A program made the translations under genes and the position numbers. A stretch of DNA of 50,380 bases from Dehalococcoidia bacterium UBA7891 (GTDB taxonomy: Bacteria > Chloroflexota > Dehalococcoidia > Lucifugimonadales > UBA826): contig DLRJ01000027.1 in assembly GCA_002500485.1 (NCBI GenBank), forward strand, positions 1 to 50,380, written 5' to 3'. Shown one piece after another: positions 42,021 through 49,461 of the stretch (positions are counted from its first letter, which is position 1; each line of letters starts with the position of its first letter). The notes beneath the pieces were generated by a model. The model was not told where the DNA came from. It ran no database searches and saw only the letters and a program-made list of their open reading frames with translations.

Positions 42021-43019
42021 ATGACATTACCATTTGAATTATTGAGATCAGGATATCCATACTATATGACTTTGGGTCAGAGGCGGGTGACATCTAATCC
42101 GGTGGATATTGGGTTCGGCAAGGAGAATGTATATGTTCTAACTCGGGGAGGATTGGGAACCGAGGTTCGGGTTATCAACTGGGAAGATGAGAATCTGGGT
42201 ACCCTGGGAGGCGCTAGCCTGTTCCAATGGCCAGCAGCTCTGCTAGTTGATGAGGATGAAAATCTATATGTTACTGACGAAGCAAACCATAAAGTTGTCG
42301 TGATGGACAAGGATGGAGAGCATATCAATACTTGGGGAGAACAAGGTTCTGAACCAGGACAACTAAATCGCCCATCTGGAATGTCTTTTGACGCAGAAGG
42401 CAACATTGTACTTTCGGATGCAATGAATAGTCGGATTCAAAGATTTACAAGAGACGGAAAGCATTTACAAGCATTCGGTGAATTTGGTAATGGGGAAGGG
42501 GAATTAAATATGCCTTGGGGTTTAACGGTAGACCAGTACGGAGATGTCCTTGTTGCCGACTGGAAAAATGATAGAGTTCAGAGGTTCTCTTCAGAAGGAG
42601 AATTTAAATCTGCTATCGGCTCCCATGGTATTGAGAAAGGGGAGTTTCGTAGGCCATCTTCGGTAGCAGTCGATGGACATGGGGATATATACGTTTCTGA
42701 TTGGCAAAATGACCGAGTACAGCTTTTCAATAGGGACGAGAGGTATATACAAAGTTTCCATGGAAATGCTTCACTTTCTAGGTCTGGGAAACAATATGTT
42801 TTGAGTAACCTGGTTACCCTAAGGCTGCGTGCCGAGGGTGATTTTGAGAAGACCCAGAGATTGAACGCCCCCATGACGGTGAAAGTGGATGATCAATTCA
42901 GATTGTTCATAACGGATTTTGGAAATCACAGGATTCAAATTTACCAGAAAGACGCGGTTGAGTTATCTGAAACGGAAATAGCTCCTAAAATGAGGAACCC
43001 TATTTTATTTACTACCTAA
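42021..43019 (+). CDS. NHL-repeat beta-propeller protein
   Basis: The 332-aa protein consists of NHL repeats: LLVDEDENLYVTDEANHKVV, GQLNRPSGMSFDAEGNIVLS, GELNMPWGLTVDQYGDVLVA, GEFRRPSSVAVDGHGDIYVS and MTVKVDDQFRLFITDFGNHR, enough for a six-bladed propeller. It has no signal peptide, like its DUF1800 and DUF1501 neighbours, so the three probably act together in the cytoplasm. The start was set at ATG 42021: a perfect AGGAGGT at 42008-42014 is 6 nt upstream. GTG codons at 42012 and 42015 lie within that site. The stop overlaps the stop of the XRE regulator by 3 bp. Confidence 0.9.
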   Translation: MTLPFELLRSGYPYYMTLGQRRVTSNPVDIGFGKENVYVLTRGGLGTEVRVINWEDENLGTLGGASLFQWPAALLVDEDENLYVTDEANHKVVVMDKDGEHINTWGEQGSEPGQLNRPSGMSFDAEGNIVLSDAMNSRIQRFTRDGKHLQAFGEFGNGEGELNMPWGLTVDQYGDVLVADWKNDRVQRFSSEGEFKSAIGSHGIEKGEFRRPSSVAVDGHGDIYVSDWQNDRVQLFNRDERYIQSFHGNASLSRSGKQYVLSNLVTLRLRAEGDFEKTQRLNAPMTVKVDDQFRLFITDFGNHRIQIYQKDAVELSETEIAPKMRNPILFTT

Positions 43020-43414
43020 TTACTGCCATCGACTGAATTGTTCCTTTTGCTGCGAACGTAATCAATATAGTCTAAGACGGACTGCCATTCTTCATCTGTT
43101 AGGTCTGCTATAGCTTTAAATCGTATTGAATCGTCAGCATTAACTGGCCGGTCAAATATGCTCGGGTCGATGTATTTGGCGAGCAGTGCCAGCCTGTTAT
43201 AGGGGAGTCCTAGAGTCGTGGAAATGTTTCGCAGCGTTTTCACGGAAGGTTGAATCTTACCTCCCTCCAAATGTGCGACGTATGCATTACTCATTCCTAA
43301 CATCCTGGAGAATTCCCTTTGGGACAGGTTTTTCCCCAACCGTACTTCTTTCACCAAATTGGCTAGCCCAGAATACTGCCTACTTTTTTCTGGTATATGG
43401 TGTCTATTAGTCAT
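43016..43414 (-). CDS. XRE-family transcriptional regulator
   Basis: The 132-aa protein has an N-terminal Cro/C1 helix-turn-helix at residues about 18-75: LVKEVRLGKNLSQREFSRML, then GMSNAYVAHLEGGKIQPSVK and TLRNISTTLGLPYNRLALLA. The C-terminal part DLTDEEWQSVLDYIDYVRSK is a helical tail, perhaps for dimerisation. ATG 43423 has AGGA directly against it, while the same AGGA is 9 nt from ATG 43414, which I use. It converges with the NHL gene. A perfect AT-rich palindrome upstream at 43486-43508 is a candidate binding site for this regulator. Confidence 0.9.
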   Translation of the reverse strand: MTNRHHIPEKSRQYSGLANLVKEVRLGKNLSQREFSRMLGMSNAYVAHLEGGKIQPSVKTLRNISTTLGLPYNRLALLAKYIDPSIFDRPVNADDSIRFKAIADLTDEEWQSVLDYIDYVRSKRNNSVDGSN

Positions 43415-43485
43415 ATTAAGCATTCCTGTGCTTGTATCATTCCTATGGTAATAGATTTCATGGGATATTGTTCAGATAAATGGTA

Positions 43486-43508
43486 TTTAATTAATAGTAT
43501 TAATTAAA
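43486..43508. promoter_or_regulatory. Perfect 23-bp AT-rich palindrome
   Basis: Two perfect 11-bp arms, TTTAATTAATA and TATTAATTAAA, flank a single G. It lies 72 bp upstream of the XRE start and 37 bp before the promoter at 43545, and could control either transcript. Confidence 0.55.
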
Positions 43509-43544
43509 AAACAAAATTATTTAGATATAATGTTCGGAAAAGAT

Positions 43545-43573
43545 TTGACAACATAGAACAAAAAAGCTATAGT
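43545..43573 (+). promoter_or_regulatory. Strong sigma70 promoter facing no protein gene
   Basis: A consensus -35 TTGACA (43545-43550) and TATAGT (43568-43573) are separated by exactly 17 nt. It is the best promoter match in the window. The only genes downstream are on the opposite strand. Confidence 0.75.
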
Positions 43574-43579
43574 GTAATC

Positions 43580-43670
43580 ACATTTTAATAGCCGCTCCTC
43601 CAGATTATCAAAGCGGCAGAGGGTATCCCCTAGTTTTGGTTCTTTTGACCGGCTGGGGGATTTTCATTTT
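43580..43670 (+). ncRNA. Candidate small RNA, about 90 nt
   Basis: Starting 7 nt after the promoter, the transcript would form two hairpins. GCCGCT (43591-43596) pairs with AGCGGC (43612-43617). ATCCCCTAG (43625-43633) pairs with CTGGGGGAT (43653-43661, one G-T pair), with an upper stem GGTT/GACC. TTTTCATTTT follows, which makes the second hairpin a terminator. No reading frame fits inside. It matches no RNA family I know. The alternative is that the second hairpin serves the minus-strand enolase-family gene, but that direction lacks a U-tract. Confidence 0.5.
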
Positions 43671-43680
43671 GTCTTGAGGA

Positions 43681-44760
43681 TTAGGTCTTCAATTTAGAAA
43701 CCATTTTCATATCTAGAGAGACTCCTAATCCTGGTCCGTTGGGAACTTCCAGTAACCCGTTCGCTATTTGTAAGGGTTCAGACAATATAGGGTGTTCGTC
43801 CCTAATTGAAACTGATTCAATGTTATATTCCTGAGAGTAAGGAGCGCCTGGGGTTGCTGCCACAAAATGGGCGTGGGCAACAGTACTGATGGTTGGTTGA
43901 GTATTATGGCAGGTTATAGGAACTCCAAGAGATTCTGCTAAATTAGCTATTTTAATTAAGGTAGTGAAGCCAGGTGTTTTGACAATATCTGGTTGGACGA
44001 TGTCTATTTCTCCCCTCATCATTAGTTCTTTGTATTCATACAGGCTGTATATCATTTCCCCCGAGGCAACGGGAATATCAAGTGCGTTTGCCACCTTAGC
44101 AAGACCAGGGAGATCATAATGAGGTCGAGGTTCTTCAAAGTGGAATACTCCCAATTCCTCAAGTTGCTTACCTATTTCGATTGCATGATGCACGGAGTAG
44201 GCCCCATTCACATCTACTAATATGTCAATATCGTCACCTACTGCCTTTCTTACCTCAGTTACAGTGGCTATTGTCTGATCCGCCGAGTCATCAATTCTTC
44301 CGGGAATCGCACTGTGTAATTTATAGCCTGTATAACCTTTCTCCACAAAGGATAGGGCCCTATTTGCTTCTTGAAGTGGTGTAAGGTTTCGAGCCATTGA
44401 ACTAGCGTACACAGGTACATTTTCCCTCACCTTTCCTCCAAGTAGTTCGTAAATGGGTAAGTTGAGAATTTTTCCTTTCAGGTCCCACATTGCAATATCC
44501 AAACCGGCAATTCCGATCCAAATGGCTCCACCTATTTCCAAGGCCTGACCTGCCACTGCCATGTCCCTAAATCTGGATTCAGTGTCGACCGGATCTTTAC
44601 CTAGGATAGAAGGCGCAAGAAGCTCTTCCACTACTGTCTTGGTTACTAATGGTTGTCGTCTGAAACATTCCCCAATGCCAGTGATACCTTCGTCTGTATG
44701 AATGAAAACAAAAGGGTGAAGTCCGTCCAATACAACATACTCAATTGAGCTAATTTTCAT
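43681..44760 (-). CDS. Enolase-superfamily protein (mandelate racemase/muconate lactonizing type)
   Basis: The 359-aa protein has the enolase-superfamily plan: MKISSIEYVVLDGLHPF and THTDEG-type capping strands, GIAGLDIAMWDLKGKILNLP, YKLHS where K-x-K is usual (the second residue is His), metal ligands in DVNGAYS, EEPRPH and ASGEMIY, and a His in TCHNTQP. The K-x-H variant departs from the racemase subgroup and suggests a dehydratase or a different chemistry. ATG 44760 follows AGGG. It is 25 bp downstream of the double CoA-transferase gene on the same strand, so they are likely in one operon. The substrate is unknown. Confidence 0.88.
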   Translation of the reverse strand: MKISSIEYVVLDGLHPFVFIHTDEGITGIGECFRRQPLVTKTVVEELLAPSILGKDPVDTESRFRDMAVAGQALEIGGAIWIGIAGLDIAMWDLKGKILNLPIYELLGGKVRENVPVYASSMARNLTPLQEANRALSFVEKGYTGYKLHSAIPGRIDDSADQTIATVTEVRKAVGDDIDILVDVNGAYSVHHAIEIGKQLEELGVFHFEEPRPHYDLPGLAKVANALDIPVASGEMIYSLYEYKELMMRGEIDIVQPDIVKTPGFTTLIKIANLAESLGVPITCHNTQPTISTVAHAHFVAATPGAPYSQEYNIESVSIRDEHPILSEPLQIANGLLEVPNGPGLGVSLDMKMVSKLKT

Positions 44761-44785
44761 TTGTGTGACCCTAATTTAATTATTT

Positions 44786-47074
44786 TTATCCTACTATTTT
44801 CTTTGATCTGAGAGTTTCTATATTCTCTTTCAAGAATCCGAGTTCTCGGAGCACTTGATCTGTATGTTCTCCATGGTCTGGGGCCGCCAAATCTAGTTTT
44901 CCCGGAGTTCGTGAAAACCTAAAGGGGAGCCCTTGCAGTTTTATACGCCCTAAATTATAGGAATCATTTTCAGTAATGAGGCCGAGTGAATGTGCTTGGG
45001 GATCATCATGAATTACTCGAAGGCTCTGATTTACAGCGCATTTCACCCCTGATTTGCGGAAAATATCTATCCATACTGATACTGGAGAATTTATAAATAA
45101 TGATTCAAGTTTCTGATTAAGAACGTCTTGATTCTCAGCTCGGGATTCTTTGTTGTGGATAGCTAAATCAAACATTCCTACCGCATGGCACATCTTGTTC
45201 CATTCGATATCTTCCTTACAGGAAAGGAAGAACCACCCATCCTCAGCTTTATAAAGCCTGTAGTCGACGGATTGACCTACGGAGGCTAGCCTGGGTATTG
45301 CTGGCTTATCTGGATAATTGAAATACTCTGCTGCCTGATAAGCGAAGGCGGCGTTCACTAAAGATATTTCAACGTGCTGGCCTTTGTTATGGCGGGACCG
45401 ATAATACAAAGCCGAGACGATTCCATATGCTGACAAAATCGCCGATGAGTAGTCAGAGGCGGCAATTCTTAAAAATACAGGATCCCCGGAGCCGCCTTGA
45501 TCTTTCATTGCACCTCCTTGGGCTTGAATAAGAGGATCGAAGGCAGGATATTCACTGAATGGGCCGGTGAGACCATAACCATTTACTGTTGAGTAGATAA
45601 TCTTAGGATTCACTTTACGAAGGCTCTTGTAATCAACACCCAAATTTGCTGCTATGCCCCCTCTATAGTTTTCGGCAACAACATCAGCGTCCCTGACTAA
45701 CTGATGAAATATATCTAATCCTTTCGTGTCTTTTAGGTTTAGAATCATTCCTCTTTTACCTTGATTCCACCCTTGAAATGCGGCTCCATTTTGTCTGAAT
45801 CCATCTCCAGCGAACGATTCTATTTTCAATACATCTGCTCCAAGATCGGCCAATAGAGTCGTGCCATAGGCTCCGGCTATATAACCAGTAAGATCAACAA
45901 CCTTTATTCCCTCTAAAGGGTGCTGATTCATTTTTCCGAGCGGAATTGGCTCCTTTGGGATGCAGGTAGCGAACAAGGAATTATCTTCTCCTGGATACCT
46001 TGCTGGTTCAGGTTTGGGGGACTTTGAAATAGAGAATTTCAAAGGAGGGGAAACCTGTGTTGTTAATCCTAATTCAGGGTCTTCTATTTTTTGTAGCATT
46101 TCGTTGTGGATGACTTGTGGGTGCTGGGAAAACCATTTTCGAGTCTCGGCTGGGGCGCATGGCACATCGTTTTCTCTGAGGATATTTAACCAATGATCTC
46201 TGGAATTGGAAGCAAAAATCGGTTCCAATATCTCTGCTAAAGCCGACCAGTGCTCCGAAGGGATGTTCCAGGGTGCTTCCAAAAATCGACTATCCTCCAG
46301 CAAATCAAAGCATTCCAGGGCCATGCACAACTTATTCCAAAAAATATTATTCCCGCATGCCACAAAAATCCAGTCATCTGAACATTTGTATAAACGATAT
46401 ACCGGTAATCCAGTTGATGGCCCGGGTCCCCTTCGCCGAGCTGGAGTAATCACTTTTTCACCGGTGATGAAACCGGTAGCTTGCATCGCCGTTGACCCAG
46501 CATATAGAGGAACTTCGATTTTCTGCCCTAATCCGCTGGTTTCTCTTTCAAATAAGGCTGCTGACACTGCAAGAGACGCTGTGAAGGCTGTTCCGTAGGT
46601 GGGAAATGGGAGTTTGACATATAGTGGAGTTCCAGTCTCTCCACCTTGCCCTTCATGGATGCCTGTATATGTACCGATAGTACCTTCATCTCCTGGAATA
46701 TCAGCCATGGGGCCGACATCTCCGTAAGGCGGTATGGAACAATATAAAATTGACGGATTGATTTTGGAAAGAGTCTCGTAATCTAGGAAAGCGGATTTGG
46801 CTTCAGACAGTAGCCAAGTAGTAACAATAACATCAGAAGATTTAATTAGAGAGTGGAGATTTTCCATTTCCTTGTCAGAGGAAAGATCCAAGCAGATACT
46901 CTTTTTCCCTCGATTGTAGAATCTGTAATTTGGATCAGAGCGTAAAGGGTCCCCGCCAAGGGGCTCTATTTTAATTACCTCTGCTCCCATGTCACCCATC
47001 AAAAGAGACGTATACATTCCAGGAATGCCCTGGCTGAAATCTAAGATTCTTATGTCGGGAAAAGTGCCTGTCAC
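44786..47074 (-). CDS. Tandem class III CoA-transferase (two CaiB/BaiF domains)
   Basis: The 762-aa protein is a fusion of two class III CoA-transferase domains. Domain 1 (residues about 1-375) opens IRILDFSQGIPGMYTSLLMG and has MGAEVIKIEPLGGD. Domain 2 (about 385-755) opens GIKVVDLTGYIAGAYGTTLL with LGADVLKIESFAGDGFRQNG, and has the catalytic-type FDPLIQAQGG with the conserved Asp. In domain 1 the matching site reads GDEGTIGTYTGI, with a changed Q-A-x-G part, so this half may be structural. Class III enzymes are interlocked dimers of one domain each, so a fusion could form the dimer within one chain. GTG 47074 has GGAGAAG 9 nt upstream. Confidence 0.9.
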   Translation of the reverse strand: MTGTFPDIRILDFSQGIPGMYTSLLMGDMGAEVIKIEPLGGDPLRSDPNYRFYNRGKKSICLDLSSDKEMENLHSLIKSSDVIVTTWLLSEAKSAFLDYETLSKINPSILYCSIPPYGDVGPMADIPGDEGTIGTYTGIHEGQGGETGTPLYVKLPFPTYGTAFTASLAVSAALFERETSGLGQKIEVPLYAGSTAMQATGFITGEKVITPARRRGPGPSTGLPVYRLYKCSDDWIFVACGNNIFWNKLCMALECFDLLEDSRFLEAPWNIPSEHWSALAEILEPIFASNSRDHWLNILRENDVPCAPAETRKWFSQHPQVIHNEMLQKIEDPELGLTTQVSPPLKFSISKSPKPEPARYPGEDNSLFATCIPKEPIPLGKMNQHPLEGIKVVDLTGYIAGAYGTTLLADLGADVLKIESFAGDGFRQNGAAFQGWNQGKRGMILNLKDTKGLDIFHQLVRDADVVAENYRGGIAANLGVDYKSLRKVNPKIIYSTVNGYGLTGPFSEYPAFDPLIQAQGGAMKDQGGSGDPVFLRIAASDYSSAILSAYGIVSALYYRSRHNKGQHVEISLVNAAFAYQAAEYFNYPDKPAIPRLASVGQSVDYRLYKAEDGWFFLSCKEDIEWNKMCHAVGMFDLAIHNKESRAENQDVLNQKLESLFINSPVSVWIDIFRKSGVKCAVNQSLRVIHDDPQAHSLGLITENDSYNLGRIKLQGLPFRFSRTPGKLDLAAPDHGEHTDQVLRELGFLKENIETLRSKKIVG

Positions 47075-47097
47075 TGCCTGGATCTTCTCCTATGTAA

Positions 47098-47382
47098 TTA
47101 CTTAAATTTAGCTTTCATTACTCTAACTTCATCAAGCATCCTTTGCTCTGTGATAGAGGTGGGTAGGTTCGTGGAATTTTTAAGCATTTTTTCACGCTGA
47201 TCAAGAAAATCCGACGCATGATTCTTGCATCTCAAATGGTTGTCCATGAGGAGTATTAACGGAGTTTTAATATTGCTCTCTATTTTTGTGACGTTATCTT
47301 TGTCACAGTCTATACATAATTCTTCTCTCATTTTAATTCCACTTTGATTTCTATAAGAAGATTCTCCCCAGCTACGTACCAT
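47098..47382 (-). CDS. Hypothetical protein, 94 aa
   Basis: The small protein is not recognised. It has C-I-D-C near residue 23 and C-K-N-H near residue 52, spaced like a possible zinc site. A charged C-terminus (DQREKMLKNSTNL, then EVRVMKAKFK) is predicted helical. ATG 47382 has GAGG 11 nt upstream; ATG 47331, with GGA 7 nt before it, would give a 77-aa protein starting at M-R-E-E-L-C and is equally possible. It lies 23 bp upstream of the CoA-transferase gene on the same strand and could be its first operon member. Confidence 0.5.
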   Translation of the reverse strand: MVRSWGESSYRNQSGIKMREELCIDCDKDNVTKIESNIKTPLILLMDNHLRCKNHASDFLDQREKMLKNSTNLPTSITEQRMLDEVRVMKAKFK

Positions 47383-47494
47383 ATCAAATTAAACCTCATG
47401 ATGGACACATCGCCCTAGGGTAAATATTTCTATCTGATGCGTATTACATGTATTACCCATGTTGAGTATTGCTAATCTTTGAGGAGATATTAAT

Positions 47495-47730
47495 ATGGCA
47501 ACAACCCCCAAAGGTCAAATCGCTATGTAGTACATGGTACTGAGCCTGCGACAGGAACCGCCCAGACACTCGGAATGGAACGCAAACCAGCCATTCATAA
47601 AGCTTCAGTGGGCGCGGGTAAAATATGGTTTGGTAAAGTAACCTGCGCTCCCAATCAAAAAGGGTCACCTCATCACCATGGTGAAGCGGAAACTGCTGCT
47701 GACATAATAGCTAACCTATTTCCACACTGA
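47495..47730 (+). pseudogene. Cupin-domain pseudogene (frameshifted and truncated)
   Basis: GAGGAG at 47481-47486 precedes ATG 47495 by 8 nt, so a real gene once began here. Eight codons (MATTPKGQ) are followed by a stop at the twelfth. From 47518 the -1 frame continues NRYVVHGTEPATGT, then GMERKPAIHK, GAGKIWFGKVTCAPNQKG and HHHGEAETA, the start of a cupin metal-binding motif 1. The frame then runs into D-I-I-A-N-L-F-P-H and TGA at 47730. One base is missing in the A-rich stretch near 47516-47520, and the second half of the barrel is absent. Related cupins have 130-160 residues; about 78 remain. Confidence 0.8.
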
Positions 47731-47905
47731 AATTCTAAGTGAGTTACCTTGAATAGAACACACATTGACAGTATTTTAGTTAATTCTTAAAGTAGTAAAA
47801 AAAATAAGAACCGTTAATAGGATCCATACTTTGAAGTAATATGGGTGGGGTTCCGGTGGTTTTATCCATCATATTAATGGACCTACAGATCCACTCAGAT
47901 TTGAA

Positions 47906-48421
47906 CTATACGAGAGTATTGTATTTATTGCCAAGCTGATTTTCAGGCTTACAGTACCAAACAATCAAAATAATCCAGCCAACTAAAATCGCAAACCATA
48001 ATAGCTGCCACCATCCAGATTTTCCTATGTCGTGCAGCCTTCTTGCTCCCAGTGCTAAACCAGGTATAAATGTGGCTAAGTTAAATATATTTTGTAACGC
48101 ACCAATCCCGGTTATGGAATCGATAATACTCAGACCCACTCCCGTCACTACTAGAAATAAACACCACCACCAATATTCTGCCCTCGTTGCTCGGCCACTG
48201 AAGTTGATGTAATTTTTAAATCCTAAGCTGATGGCCTCCCCGAAGCCAACCATGGGCTTTGATGAATCGACACCATACTCGATGCTTGTGGTCTGTTGAT
48301 CAGATAGTTGAGAGCCACATATTCCACAAAATTGGGCTGAGGACTCATTTTCTTTTCCACAAGTAGGGCAATTCATAGTAAACATACTAGCAGATGAGCA
48401 CCCTTCCATCCCTGTAATCAT
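47906..48421 (-). CDS. Zinc-ribbon/DUF805 membrane protein
   Basis: The 171-aa protein begins with a zinc ribbon, CPTCGKENESSAQFCGICG at about residues 18-36 (two C-x2-C pairs), followed by a short linker. A DUF805 domain then spans about 60-168: NFSGRATRAEYWWWCLFLVV, the loop LALGARRLHDIGKSGWW, and a last segment ILVGWIILIVWYC before NQLGNKYN. At least three membrane segments are visible. DUF805 function is unknown. The start could be ATG 48421 or internal ATG 48385 or 48376; no clear Shine-Dalgarno decides. A second DUF805 gene lies at 48.9 kb on the other strand. Confidence 0.82.
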   Translation of the reverse strand: MITGMEGCSSASMFTMNCPTCGKENESSAQFCGICGSQLSDQQTTSIEYGVDSSKPMVGFGEAISLGFKNYINFSGRATRAEYWWWCLFLVVTGVGLSIIDSITGIGALQNIFNLATFIPGLALGARRLHDIGKSGWWQLLWFAILVGWIILIVWYCKPENQLGNKYNTLV

Positions 48422-48510
48422 TTGATAATAGCAATAAGATCAGCATAATTAGGAGTGGAAATCATTGTTTTATATAAATTAATATTTAAATGATAAAAGG
48501 AGTTGTGAGA

Positions 48511-48798
48511 ATGGCTGGAATATCTAAGACTGTTGTTAGTTTACAACCAGAAAAAATGGAAGAGGTTACTAAATTTATCGATTCACAATCCCATTTAGTG
48601 ACTGAATTAGACGGTATGATTGGATTCGCGGTTGCTGTGACAGGGAAAGATGAGATAACAATAATAGGCATCTATGAGAGTAGTAAAAATGCTGAGGCCG
48701 CATCTGATACGGTCCAGAAAGTCTTTTCTGATATGGCGTCTTTAATGGCCTCTCCACCTGACAGAGGTGTTTATTCTGGGGTTTGGTTTTCAAGCTAA
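48511..48798 (+). CDS. Small protein of possible dimeric alpha-beta barrel (ABM-like) type
   Basis: The 95-aa product has the pattern of small ferredoxin-like barrel proteins: VVSLQPEKMEEVTKFI as strand and helix, GMIGFAVAVTGKDEITIIGIYES as a hairpin, then AEAASDTVQKVFSDM as the second helix and GVYSGVWFSS as the last strand. The antibiotic-monooxygenase-like ABM family has this plan, but no catalytic motif can be named. The longest frame starts at ATG 48490; GGAG is 8 nt before ATG 48511, which I use. It lies alone between the two DUF805 genes. Confidence 0.7.
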   Translation: MAGISKTVVSLQPEKMEEVTKFIDSQSHLVTELDGMIGFAVAVTGKDEITIIGIYESSKNAEAASDTVQKVFSDMASLMASPPDRGVYSGVWFSS

Positions 48799-48929
48799 AC
48801 GACATGATGGGAAATGATGTAATAATTTCATTTACTAATTCTTGCGCCCTCCCACAATATTATTTGAGGGATATAAACATTCTTTGAATACTCCTAGTTC
48901 ATTACTAATATTTGGGCTAGGATGACAAG

Positions 48930-49400
48930 ATGGCTAGAAAAAACTTCACAGCATATACATTTAGATGGCTGGTTATTTTCGCTTCGTTGTTGGCTAAAAG
49001 CCCTATACAGCCTTTACGAAACATCCTCGACTACAAAGGACGGGCAACAGTCAGGGAATTCTGGCTGTTTTTTATTTTTTGGGTTAATCTCATACCTTTT
49101 ATTTTAGGCTACTACATAGCTGGAATTTTCGGTGTTGACTTGTATTTGGATGTGCTAGTGATATTGCCTTACGTATCGCTATGCGTGAGACGGCTTCATG
49201 ATGTTGGCTGGAGTGGGAAATGGGTGATTTTAATTGAGGGGTTGTGGTACGCCTTTATGACGATATCGGTATTGGAATCAATAGGGTTACTGCAGTTTCT
49301 CTGTTTGTTACTACACATAGTTATGGCGATTGTCATCTATGGCCGTAAAGGCCGAGAGGGTTACAACCAATATGGTGAACAGCCCTACGATTATGTTTAA
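48930..49400 (+). CDS. DUF805 membrane protein
   Basis: The 156-aa protein has the DUF805 core: DYKGRATVREFWLFFIFWV in its first membrane segment, YVSLCVRRLHDVGWSGKWV, and GREGYNQYGEQP at the C-terminus. Four hydrophobic stretches are visible. Before the core lies an unusual N-terminal segment of about 35 residues (AYTFRWLVIFASLLAKSP). It lacks the zinc ribbon of the other DUF805 gene in this region. ATG 48930 has AGGA 7 nt upstream. The two share R-R-L-H-D-(I/V)-G and the R-A-T-R/V-E start, and so are paralogues. Function is unknown. Confidence 0.85.
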   Translation: MARKNFTAYTFRWLVIFASLLAKSPIQPLRNILDYKGRATVREFWLFFIFWVNLIPFILGYYIAGIFGVDLYLDVLVILPYVSLCVRRLHDVGWSGKWVILIEGLWYAFMTISVLESIGLLQFLCLLLHIVMAIVIYGRKGREGYNQYGEQPYDYV

Positions 49401-49461
49401 ATTTCCCTGAAATGTTAGATCAATAGCAAATTCAGGAATGTATATACACGAATTTTCTTAC

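Noticed and set aside
47098..47382. Selenoprotein or zinc-finger call for the 94-aa hypothetical
   Set aside because: C-x2-C and C-x2-H are present, but the spacing and conservation cannot be judged; no TGA is involved.
48840..48880. Hairpin CCCTC...GAGGG between the ABM-like and DUF805 genes
   Set aside because: Only five base pairs and no T-tract; too weak to call a terminator.
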